Of a stretch of DNA of 64,000 nt, positions 50,040-58,223 are shown in pieces. The DNA comes from Komagataeibacter intermedius TF2 (GTDB lineage: Bacteria > Pseudomonadota > Alphaproteobacteria > Acetobacterales > Acetobacteraceae): contig NZ_BANF01000031.1 in assembly GCF_000964425.1 (NCBI RefSeq), positions 1-64,000 on the forward strand, read 5' to 3'. The translations under genes and the position numbers were made by a program. Under the pieces are notes generated by a model. It made no database searches. It saw only the letters and a program-made list of their open reading frames with translations, and had not been told where the DNA came from. Numbering within the stretch: the stretch's first letter is position 1; each line of letters opens with the position of its first letter.

Positions 50040-52104
50040 CCGCGACCTTGTCGATCGTGCCCGCCATGCCGGGCTGAGCATGCGCTGGCGCGACGCGGCG
50101 GGGCAGATCCACCGTGTTTCCAACGAAAGCGTGCGCCGCCTGCTGGCCGTGCTGGAGGGACATGACGCCCCCGTTGCCGCCGGACTGCCGCCCATGATCG
50201 TGACGGTAATGGGACAGCTGACCCCGCTGACCCTGCCGGATGGCATGCAGGCAGGCGATTTCCGGCTGGAGACGGAAACGGGGGAGGTGGTGGAAGGCCC
50301 GTTGCGCCGCATACGCGGCCGGCCGGCCCTGCCGCCGTTCCGGTCGTGCGGGTATCACCACCTGTCGATCGGGCCGCATGCCACCACCCTTGCGGTGGCG
50401 CCGCCCGGCTGTCCCACCATTGACGCACGGATGGACGGGGTGGGGGGCATGCGGCCATGGGGCGTGGGTGCGCAGGTTTATGGCCTGCGTACGCCCGGTG
50501 ACGGGGGGATTGGCCATCTGGGGGCCGTGGCGACCCTGTCGCGCCTTGCCGCGGCGCGGGGGGCGGACGCGCTGGCCATAAGTCCGGTCCATGCCATGTT
50601 TGCCGCGCGGCGGGATCAGTACAGCCCGTATTCACCGTCCTCGCGGCTGTTCCTCAATGTCCTGCTGGCCGATCCGCTGGCGGTGTTCGATACGGCAACG
50701 GTGCAGGCGGCGGCCCTGCGTAATGGCCGGACCTATATCGATACGGTCAGGATGCTGGAAGATGCGCCCCTGATCGACTGGCCGCAGGCGGCGGCCCGGC
50801 GTTATGAACTGCTGCGGCGGCTGTATGAGGAACGGATCGTGCCGCACCCTCCGGCCGAACTGGCCGAATTCCGCAAGGTACGTGGCGTGGCGCTGGAACA
50901 GCACGCGGTGTTCGAAACCCTGCATGCCTATTTTTCCACCCGTGGCGGGCGCGGTGGGGACTGGCGGCAGTGGCCGGTTGCGATGCGCCGCCCCGACAGC
51001 CCGGAAGTCGCGCGGTTTGCCTATGAATTCGCCAGTGACGTGAACTTTCATGTGTTCGTGCAGTGGCTGGCCGCCAGAAGCATGGAACAGGCATGTGGCG
51101 CGGCGCGTGCCGTGGGCATGCGGATCGGGCTGGTGGCCGACATGGCGGTGGGCGTTGACCCGACGGGCAGCGAATGCTGGTCACGGCAGCAGGAATTCCT
51201 TGTCGGTGCGTCCATCGGCGCGCCGCCAGATGCCCTCAGCCCCGTGGGTCAGGACTGGGGGCTGACCACCTTTTCCCCCGCGGGCCTGCGGGCGGGCGGC
51301 TACCGTGCCTTTATCGAAACGGTGCGCGCGGGGCTGGCGCATGCCGGGGGAATACGCATCGACCATGTCATGGCGCTGGAGCGGTTATGGGTCATACCGC
51401 AGGGCGGAACATCGGCGGAGGGGGCGTACCTGTCCTTTCCCGTGCGTGACCTCATGCGGCTTGTGGCGCTGGAAGCCACGCGCGCCAACGCCATCGTGAT
51501 TGGCGAGGATCTGGGCACGGTCACGTCCGCCTTCCGGACAATGGCGCAGAAACACGGGATCATGGGCATGAACGTGATGTTTTTCGAACGTACGCCACAG
51601 GGCGCGTTCAGGCCGCCGGCAACATGGTCGGCTAACGCCACCGCCATGACCACGACGCATGACCTGCCCACCGTGGCGGGATGGTGGCAGGGAACCGATA
51701 TCGACTGGCGCGTGAAGCTGGGGCAGATGGCGCCGGGCGTGGATGGCGTCACCCTGAAGGATGAACGTGAAAACGACCGCACCGCGCTGTGGGCGGCCAT
51801 GACGACCCCATTGGCCAGCCCTACCGCCCGCAGGAAGCCGGGTGCTGAAAAACCGCCCGCCACCGCCGCGGGGGCGGCGCGGGTGGTGGATGAAGCCATA
51901 GGTTTCGTCGCCCGCGCGGTATGTCCGCTGGCGGTCATTCCGCTGGAGGACCTGCTGGGCCTGGATGAACAGCCCAACCTGCCTGGTACCACCAGTGGCC
52001 ATCCCAACTGGTGCAGGCGGTATCCGGGCATGACCGCCACCGTGCTGTCTGGTGTGGATGCGCGCCGGCGTTTCGGGCGCCTGCGGGCGGGCAGGTCGTC
52101 ATGA
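50029..52104 (+). CDS. malQ: 4-alpha-glucanotransferase (amylomaltase)
   Basis: The 691-residue GH77 enzyme has the nucleophile Asp in IRIDHVMALERLW, the acid/base Glu in IVIGEDLGTV and the third Asp in TTTHDLPTVAGWW. The extended N-terminus matches the long bacterial MalQ form. It disproportionates maltodextrins, recycling short chains from GlgX and TreYZ. It lies between treZ and treY and overlaps both. Confidence 0.93.
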   Translation: MMNNRDLVDRARHAGLSMRWRDAAGQIHRVSNESVRRLLAVLEGHDAPVAAGLPPMIVTVMGQLTPLTLPDGMQAGDFRLETETGEVVEGPLRRIRGRPALPPFRSCGYHHLSIGPHATTLAVAPPGCPTIDARMDGVGGMRPWGVGAQVYGLRTPGDGGIGHLGAVATLSRLAAARGADALAISPVHAMFAARRDQYSPYSPSSRLFLNVLLADPLAVFDTATVQAAALRNGRTYIDTVRMLEDAPLIDWPQAAARRYELLRRLYEERIVPHPPAELAEFRKVRGVALEQHAVFETLHAYFSTRGGRGGDWRQWPVAMRRPDSPEVARFAYEFASDVNFHVFVQWLAARSMEQACGAARAVGMRIGLVADMAVGVDPTGSECWSRQQEFLVGASIGAPPDALSPVGQDWGLTTFSPAGLRAGGYRAFIETVRAGLAHAGGIRIDHVMALERLWVIPQGGTSAEGAYLSFPVRDLMRLVALEATRANAIVIGEDLGTVTSAFRTMAQKHGIMGMNVMFFERTPQGAFRPPATWSANATAMTTTHDLPTVAGWWQGTDIDWRVKLGQMAPGVDGVTLKDERENDRTALWAAMTTPLASPTARRKPGAEKPPATAAGAARVVDEAIGFVARAVCPLAVIPLEDLLGLDEQPNLPGTTSGHPNWCRRYPGMTATVLSGVDARRRFGRLRAGRSS

Positions 52105-54842
52105 ACAGTTGCCATGGCGCGCCATCGGTGCGGGCGACGTATCGCCTGCAGTTCCGTGGCGGGATGACGCTGGACGGCGCGACGGCGCTTGTGCCGCAGC
52201 TTGCGCGACTGGGGGTAAGCCATCTCTATGCCTCGCCGCTGCTGGCCGCGTGTCCCGGTTCCACGCATGGTTATGACACGATCCGCCATGACCGGATTGA
52301 TCCCGTGCTGGGGGATGAAGCGGCGCTGGCGCGTCTGGCCGCGCGGCTGCATGCCCATGGCATGGGGCTGATCATGGACATCGTGCCCAACCACATGGCG
52401 GCGGACGGGCATAATCCGTGGTGGAGGGATGTGCTGACATGGGGCCGGGCGTCGGTTCACGCCAACTGGTTCGACATTGACTGGGACGTGCCGGACCCCG
52501 ACCTGCATGGGCGTGTCATGCTGCCCGTCCTTGACCGCCCGTCTGATGACGCGCTGGCGGCGGGGCTGCTGGTGCTGCGCCATGATGGGGAAAGCGGGCT
52601 GTTTTTCATCCATCACCATGACCAGCGCTTTCCGCTGTGTCCCACGGGGTATGCTGGCCTGCTGGCTGCGGTGGATGCGCCGGGACACCTGCTGGCGGCC
52701 TTTACCACCGTGGCCATGCGCGCAGGTCCAGGGCGGGAGGTGGATGCGGCGGTGGACATGCTGCGGCAATGGGCGGCGACCGGCGCGGGCCGGGTGGCCA
52801 TGGCCCGTATCGCGATGATCCATGACGGTACCAACCTGTCGGGTCGGGCGCGGCTGACGGGTGTGCTGGCGGGGCAGGCATGGCATCTGGCGTGGTGGCG
52901 GGACGGGGTGTTGCGCCTGAACTGGCGGCGGTTTTTTGATATTACCGGCCTTGTCAGCCTGCGTGTCGAACGTGAGGACGTGTTCGAGGCGGTGCATGGC
53001 TATGTCCTGTCCCTGTACCGTCGCGGGCTGGTTGACGGGTTGCGTGTGGACCATATCGATGGATTGAGTGCGCCCGCGGTCTATTGCCAGCGCCTGCGCG
53101 CCCGGCTGGACGCCCTGACGCCCGACCGCCCGGAGGACGCATTGCCGGGCGGGGCGGTATATGTCGAAAAGATCCTGGCCGAAGGGGAAGCGCTTCCCGC
53201 CGCATGGCCGGTTGACGGCACCACGGGCTATGACTTCATGGATCAGGTATCGGCCGTGCTGCACGATCCTGCCGGGGCTGGTGTGCTGGACCGGCTATGG
53301 GCCGGGTGCGGGCCGGACGCCAGCATGCCCGCCCCGATTGCCCGGGCGGCGCGCGCCTATCTGCTGGATCAGGTCTTTTGCGCGGAATTCGGCCATCTGG
53401 CAGCCCTGCTGCGTCAGTGCCTGCCTGATGAAGGCGGATCATGGGCGGCGCAGGACATACGGCCCGCGCTGGAAAGCCTGCTGCTGTGGTTTGGCCCGTA
53501 CCGCACCTATTTCGGGGATGAGGCGGTACAGGACCATGGGGGGGACGCCATGGCGCTGGACAGGGCGAAAATGGCGGCACGCCGGATTGCCACGGGCGAA
53601 CAGGCCATGGTGGTGGAGGACATTGCGCGCCTGCTGTCCGCCTGTCCCGAATGGGCACCGCCCCCTGTGGTGCGCCGGGCGCAGCAGGCGTTTGAACACC
53701 TGACCGCGCCACTGGCCGCCAAATCGCTGGAGGATACGACCTTCTACCGTTATGGCCGCCTGCTGTCGCGTAACGAGGTGGGGTCGGACCCGGCCGTACT
53801 GGGGCTGCCGGTCGCGACCTTCCATGCCAGTTGCCTGTTGCGGCAGGCGCATTTTCCCCATGCGCTGCTGGCGACCGCAACCCATGACCACAAGCGCGGG
53901 GAGGATGCCCGCGCCCGCCTTGCGGTCCTGAGCACGATGGCCGCCGAATGGGAACGGCAGGTGCATGACTGGTTTGCCCATAATCACGCGACAGGTCGCG
54001 GCGGGCCGGACCGTATTGACGAAGTGATGCTGTACCAGACGATGGTGGGGGCATGGCCGCTGGAGCCGTTTGCAAATGATGCGGAACGGCTGCATTTCCG
54101 CAGGCGCATCCAGCAATGGCAGACCAAGGCCCTGCGTGAGGCCAAGCGCCATACCGGGTGGATCAGCCCCGATACGGCATATGAGGACGCCTGCGCCGGG
54201 TTTGTGGACCGCCTGCTTGATCCCGTTGTCTCCGCCGCCTTCCTGCGGCAGATGGCCGGATTTGTGGACCGTATCGCCCCGGCGGGCGCGGTGAACGGCC
54301 TTGCGCAGACCCTGCTGCGGCTGACCACGCCGGGGGTGCCGGACCTGTATCAGGGGTGTGAGTTATGGGATTTCAGCCTTGTCGATCCCGATAACCGGGC
54401 ACCGGTCAATTTCGATTACCGCGCGATGCTGCTTGAACAGTCCACCAGTTTTGCCGCTGCCGCCGCGACATGGCGCACGGGGCGGGTCAAGCAGGACATG
54501 ATCCGGCGCATCCTTGCATTCCGCCAGAATTATCCGGACCTGTTTACGGATGGAACCTATGAACCCGTGGACATCGGGGGGGATGACCGGTCCCACGGCA
54601 TTGCCTTCATGCGGCGGCATGGGGGGATCAGCCTGCTGGTCGTAGCCCCGCGTCTGCCAGCGGGGCTGGCGATCCATGCCGGGACGCTGGCCGTGGGGCG
54701 GGATATGGATCTTTCCCTTGTGCTGCCCGATATGGGGGGGCAATGGCACAGCCTGCTGGGTGATGTGCCCCGGCAGGTAACGCATCCCTTCACACGCGGA
54801 CAGGTGCCCCTGACCTGCCTTGTCCACCATGAAGGGGCATAG
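52101..54842 (+). CDS. treY: Malto-oligosyltrehalose synthase
   Basis: The 913-residue GH13 enzyme opens with VRATYRLQFRGGMTLDGA and contains MDIVPNHMA. It carries the nucleophile Asp in VDGLRVDHIDGL, the Glu in VEKILAEGEALP and TATHDHKRGEDARARLAVLS. It converts the reducing end of maltodextrin to a trehalose unit. It is the last gene of the glycogen-trehalose block and overlaps malQ by four bases. Confidence 0.95.
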   Translation: MNSCHGAPSVRATYRLQFRGGMTLDGATALVPQLARLGVSHLYASPLLAACPGSTHGYDTIRHDRIDPVLGDEAALARLAARLHAHGMGLIMDIVPNHMAADGHNPWWRDVLTWGRASVHANWFDIDWDVPDPDLHGRVMLPVLDRPSDDALAAGLLVLRHDGESGLFFIHHHDQRFPLCPTGYAGLLAAVDAPGHLLAAFTTVAMRAGPGREVDAAVDMLRQWAATGAGRVAMARIAMIHDGTNLSGRARLTGVLAGQAWHLAWWRDGVLRLNWRRFFDITGLVSLRVEREDVFEAVHGYVLSLYRRGLVDGLRVDHIDGLSAPAVYCQRLRARLDALTPDRPEDALPGGAVYVEKILAEGEALPAAWPVDGTTGYDFMDQVSAVLHDPAGAGVLDRLWAGCGPDASMPAPIARAARAYLLDQVFCAEFGHLAALLRQCLPDEGGSWAAQDIRPALESLLLWFGPYRTYFGDEAVQDHGGDAMALDRAKMAARRIATGEQAMVVEDIARLLSACPEWAPPPVVRRAQQAFEHLTAPLAAKSLEDTTFYRYGRLLSRNEVGSDPAVLGLPVATFHASCLLRQAHFPHALLATATHDHKRGEDARARLAVLSTMAAEWERQVHDWFAHNHATGRGGPDRIDEVMLYQTMVGAWPLEPFANDAERLHFRRRIQQWQTKALREAKRHTGWISPDTAYEDACAGFVDRLLDPVVSAAFLRQMAGFVDRIAPAGAVNGLAQTLLRLTTPGVPDLYQGCELWDFSLVDPDNRAPVNFDYRAMLLEQSTSFAAAAATWRTGRVKQDMIRRILAFRQNYPDLFTDGTYEPVDIGGDDRSHGIAFMRRHGGISLLVVAPRLPAGLAIHAGTLAVGRDMDLSLVLPDMGGQWHSLLGDVPRQVTHPFTRGQVPLTCLVHHEGA

Positions 54843-55038
54843 TGACCGGAAAACTGCCCGGGCCGGTTTTCGTCCCGGCCGGTCCGTTCATTCCGGATCA
54901 CATCGTGCGGAGAAAAACACCATCGGCCCGAACTTATGTTAACATCTCGCGTTGGGTGCATGTGGCGGGCTGCCATCGCACCCTTCACAAACCTCGTGAC
55001 AGTTCCAGTACCCACCATGCAGATGCAGGGAGATGGAC

Positions 55039-55269
55039 ATGACGACGTCAGATCACACCGTGAACAATCAGGAACTTGAACTGCGGGCCATAAACCTGTG
55101 GAACAAACAGCATCCCGACCGGCCATGGCGGCGGTTAAGCAACCTTCATCGTTATCGCAGGACAACGCATGCGTTGCAGGGGATTCCGGCTTTTCCTGAA
55201 GAACAGGCGCAGTTCCGGTTTCTTGCTTCGCATGGCATGGGCCTTTCGCAGGGTGAAAGCCGCGGGTGA
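55039..55269 (+). CDS. Small basic hypothetical protein
   Basis: The product is 76 residues. AGGGAG fits ATG 55039 better than the ATG two codons earlier. The middle (LWNKQHPDRPWRRLSNLHRY) is aromatic and basic; there is no signal peptide or membrane helix. No family recognised. Confidence 0.55.
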   Translation: MTTSDHTVNNQELELRAINLWNKQHPDRPWRRLSNLHRYRRTTHALQGIPAFPEEQAQFRFLASHGMGLSQGESRG

Positions 55270-55322
55270 TACGGGGGCGGCGGGTGTCCTGTCGCCCCGG
55301 CTGTACATGTGAATGAATGGGG

Positions 55323-55352
55323 TGGGGCAGGTACGGTCACGTGCCTGCCCCA
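55323..55352. terminator. Bidirectional terminator hairpin
   Basis: A 12-base stem, 55323-55334 with 55341-55352 (one G-T pair), lies between the convergent small genes at 55039 and 55363. There is no clear T-run. Confidence 0.55.
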
Positions 55353-55362
55353 TCGTGTATGT

Positions 55363-55659
55363 TCAGTGCAGGGCGGAAGGGCTGCGCAGGGTCTGGTGAC
55401 TGGAAGACATGCCCGGACTGTCGGGCGTGTTCCCGGCTGGCTGCCGTGTCAGCGGATGGTCCGGCTGCTGCGGCGCAGGCGCGGCCTGTTCCGGCAGGGG
55501 TTCCGTCTTGCGTGAATAGGGCTGGGTGCGTTCGATGGTGGACGGCGAATTGGACCCCGGCTGGCTTACGCTTTCATCACGTGGATGATGCTGCGCCATG
55601 GCGGCGGGGGATACGGCCAGCAGCATGCACAGCACGACAGGCGCAGGAAGGTATCGCAT
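55363..55659 (-). CDS. Small exported proline-rich protein, function unknown
   Basis: The product is 98 residues with AGAGGAG before the start. A signal peptide ends in AAMAQ. The mature part is polar and rich in Pro, Gln and Ser, probably disordered. No family recognised. Confidence 0.6.
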   Translation of the reverse strand: MRYLPAPVVLCMLLAVSPAAMAQHHPRDESVSQPGSNSPSTIERTQPYSRKTEPLPEQAAPAPQQPDHPLTRQPAGNTPDSPGMSSSHQTLRSPSALH

Positions 55660-55662
55660 CAC

Positions 55663-56051
55663 GTCGTCTCCTCTGAAGATGGCTGGATGGGACGCAGGGG
55701 CAACGGCTGGCCTGTCCGGCGGTCCGGTTGCGGCGTTTCATGCATCCCCTGTCCATATCGCGCGGGGATATGAACAGTTTCGGCCTGATGAATGTCTTTA
55801 TTGTAATATGGGAGGGATTACTTTTGCGCGCGAAGTGGGTGGCGTGACATTCCATTTTGAATTTATAATTATTTTATAAATTACAATTTGAAACTTTTGT
55901 TAAAATCGACACGTTCATGCCCGGCGTCGTTATGGTAAATTCCGGATACGCAACAGTTCAGGTAAAGCCGAAATGATGCATCAGATCTGGGGGTAAAACG
56001 CTTTCATCACATTGGTGCGGTTACGACGCATGTAATGATGGGAGGACGAAC
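55663..56051. other. AT-rich intergenic region upstream of the glycosyltransferase
   Basis: Nothing is recognised here apart from a very AT-rich stretch near 55855-55910. A promoter for the glycosyltransferase is likely but not localised. Confidence 0.4.
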
Positions 56052-56906
56052 ATGCCGAACAGACTATCCCAAAAAAAGGACTTCTTTGATTCGGAGTTCT
56101 GTCAGCATAAGAATTTCTGGCAGAAACGGAAGGTTTCTGTACTGTCTGACATGATGTTTGATCTTCACAACAGGAAATTCGCCAGACAGGTCAGTCACGT
56201 CGCAACACGGCACCCGATCCGGAAAATACTTGTCACCTCGGTTCAGGTTCCCAAACGGGACAGGAAGCTGCGCACGGTATTCAACCGGTTTCAGAAAACA
56301 CGGCACAGTGTTGATTTCGCCCCCGCCCGCATGATGCAGGGAAAAGGAAAGTTCAGCAATATCAATAAAGCCCTGTCACAGGTCAACCTGTCGGATTATG
56401 ACTGGGTTATCGTAACGGATGATGATGTGGATCTGCCACCGCGGTTTCTGGACATGTTCATTCCGTTATGTGAAATCATGAAGCTGAAAATATCGCAGCC
56501 TGCGCACCGCTATCATTCCTATACATCCTTTACGTTCAACTACAGGAAATGGAACAGTATCGCGCGTGTGACGCGATATGTGGAGGACGGCCCGGTCACG
56601 GCGTTCCATCGTGATGCCATGTCCTACCTGTTTCCGTTCCCGGAACTGCGCTGGGCATGGGCGACCGACATCCTGTTCTGTCATGAAGCGCACAGGCACA
56701 ACCATAACGTCGGTATTGTCGATTATACGGCCATCGAACACCTCAAGCCCGCCGGCAATGATTATTCCGTGCAGGAGGCCATGACCGAAGCCCGCGCGTT
56801 CCTGGCACGCAGATCATTGCAGCCGGACCGGCAGGAACTGTTCCGCAGTACGGAAATACTGCGCCGGATTGATCATAACTTCCTGAATTGCGATATCATG
56901 GTATAA
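56052..56906 (+). CDS. DUF707-like putative glycosyltransferase
   Basis: The product is 284 residues with GGGAGGA upstream. The centre has a nucleotide-sugar-type acidic motif (DWVIVTDDDVDLPPRFLDMF). After it come LKISQPAHRYHSYTSF, RVTRYVEDGPVTAFHRDAM and RWAWATDILFCHEA, an arrangement that resembles DUF707 and distant GT-A glycosyltransferases. There is no membrane helix. The flanking DNA is unusually AT-rich and the neighbours are unrelated, so horizontal acquisition is possible. Substrate unknown. Confidence 0.6.
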   Translation: MPNRLSQKKDFFDSEFCQHKNFWQKRKVSVLSDMMFDLHNRKFARQVSHVATRHPIRKILVTSVQVPKRDRKLRTVFNRFQKTRHSVDFAPARMMQGKGKFSNINKALSQVNLSDYDWVIVTDDDVDLPPRFLDMFIPLCEIMKLKISQPAHRYHSYTSFTFNYRKWNSIARVTRYVEDGPVTAFHRDAMSYLFPFPELRWAWATDILFCHEAHRHNHNVGIVDYTAIEHLKPAGNDYSVQEAMTEARAFLARRSLQPDRQELFRSTEILRRIDHNFLNCDIMV

Positions 56907-57045
56907 AATGGTTGCATGTACTTCGCGCAACAGGAAATGGTCGGCTGTGCATCAATACTGGCCGTTTTCCTGATTTCCCTTTATGGCGGTCCGCATAAGG
57001 GCACCCATGCAACGACGGTGCCCGCCATGTTACGGAGGACCGACC

Positions 57046-57354
57046 ATGCCCCCATCGCACGATGATAGCCTGTCCCCCGCGGAACGGGCGCAGCTGGACG
57101 TGCAGATCTGGCAGAATGCCTTCTGTGCCGCACTGCTTGATCTGGATGACGCGCAGCGCCGGAGGCTGCTGGCCCGGCTGGACCGCCTGCGCCAGACGAT
57201 AGCCCACGGCAAGGATACACCCAGCCGCGTCAATACCCGTGCGGCGCAGGACCATGCCCTGCATGTGGTGGGGCAGGCAATGGATCAGTCAGCGGACCGT
57301 ACGCCACCCTTGCGCGTGCCGCTGTGGTGCCGGGACATACCCGATTGTGACTGA
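57046..57354 (+). CDS. Small hypothetical helical protein
   Basis: The product is 102 residues, with CGGAGG upstream of ATG 57046. It is mostly helical (LSPAERAQLDVQIWQNAFC, LDDAQRRRLLARLDRLRQ), with two Cys near the end. No family recognised. Confidence 0.6.
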   Translation: MPPSHDDSLSPAERAQLDVQIWQNAFCAALLDLDDAQRRRLLARLDRLRQTIAHGKDTPSRVNTRAAQDHALHVVGQAMDQSADRTPPLRVPLWCRDIPDCD

Positions 57355-57447
57355 TCGTGCATAAGCATCTTTTCCATGTCACTGATTGTCTATTGGGGAT
57401 GGGGACCCCATTTAGCATTGTAATCATGATGGAAATGAGGATTGGAT

Positions 57448-57915
57448 GTGATTGATCGTGATCTGCAGGGGATGATGCTCCATCACATGGCGGCCAATGG
57501 CGGTTCGGCCGATCTGGCGCCGGAAGACGATGCGGATGCAGAGCGGTACGCCAGAAACCTGCTTGATCTGGAACTGCAGGGGCTGACCAGGGGCGGTGTC
57601 ACCATTACCGACAGGGGATTGCGCATTACCGGCGACAGCACCCTGACCAATGCGGGCCTGGCCTATCTGGACCGGCCGAATGACGTGCATATGGTGCTGG
57701 ATGGCCCTGCGACCGTAAAGACCCTGCACCAGCGCATTGCGCGCGACCCCACGCTATCAGATACGGAACGGCACGACCTTGCGCGGTCGCTGGATGACAT
57801 GCACCCGCTGGCGCTGAAGGCCTTCGGGCAGGAATTGATGGAACGCGCGGTTGCGCAGGGCGCGGATACGATACCGCTGCTGAAAAAACATACGGCCCCC
57901 AAGGGAACCTCATGA
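57448..57915 (+). CDS. Hypothetical cytoplasmic protein
   Basis: The product is 155 residues. GAGG seven bases before GTG 57448 fits this start better than the TTG at 57442. The N-terminus VIDRDLQGMMLHHMAANGG and the winged-helix-like LRITGDSTLTNAGLAYLDRP faintly recall DUF2513-type proteins. The family is uncertain. Confidence 0.6.
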   Translation: MIDRDLQGMMLHHMAANGGSADLAPEDDADAERYARNLLDLELQGLTRGGVTITDRGLRITGDSTLTNAGLAYLDRPNDVHMVLDGPATVKTLHQRIARDPTLSDTERHDLARSLDDMHPLALKAFGQELMERAVAQGADTIPLLKKHTAPKGTS

Positions 57916-58223
57916 CGGGCTGCTGCCCCTGCATGCCTGTACGGTGGTATTCATTCTGAAACCAAATATAAGAAAAAATGCATATAAATTTAATACATAA
58001 GTCTTATTTCAATAAAAACTTACCAGAGTAAATAAAAATCCCCTGCCGCATGTAAGTTGCAAAAGGGTAGGTTATTTATTGCATATCAGGTCGGCTCCCC
58101 CCTATCTGCGCTTTTACTGCCATCTCTGCGATAACGCACGGTATCTGTCTGAAATGGCCAGTGATGGCGCCATGTATACATGGCGGCCCGTGCCGGTCAG
58201 GCAGCCGGGATGGAAGGGGAAAG

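Noticed and set aside
54846-54890. Possible terminator after treY
   Set aside because: Short GGCCGG/CCGGCC pairing is present, but there is no T-run and alternative pairings compete, so I did not list it as a feature.
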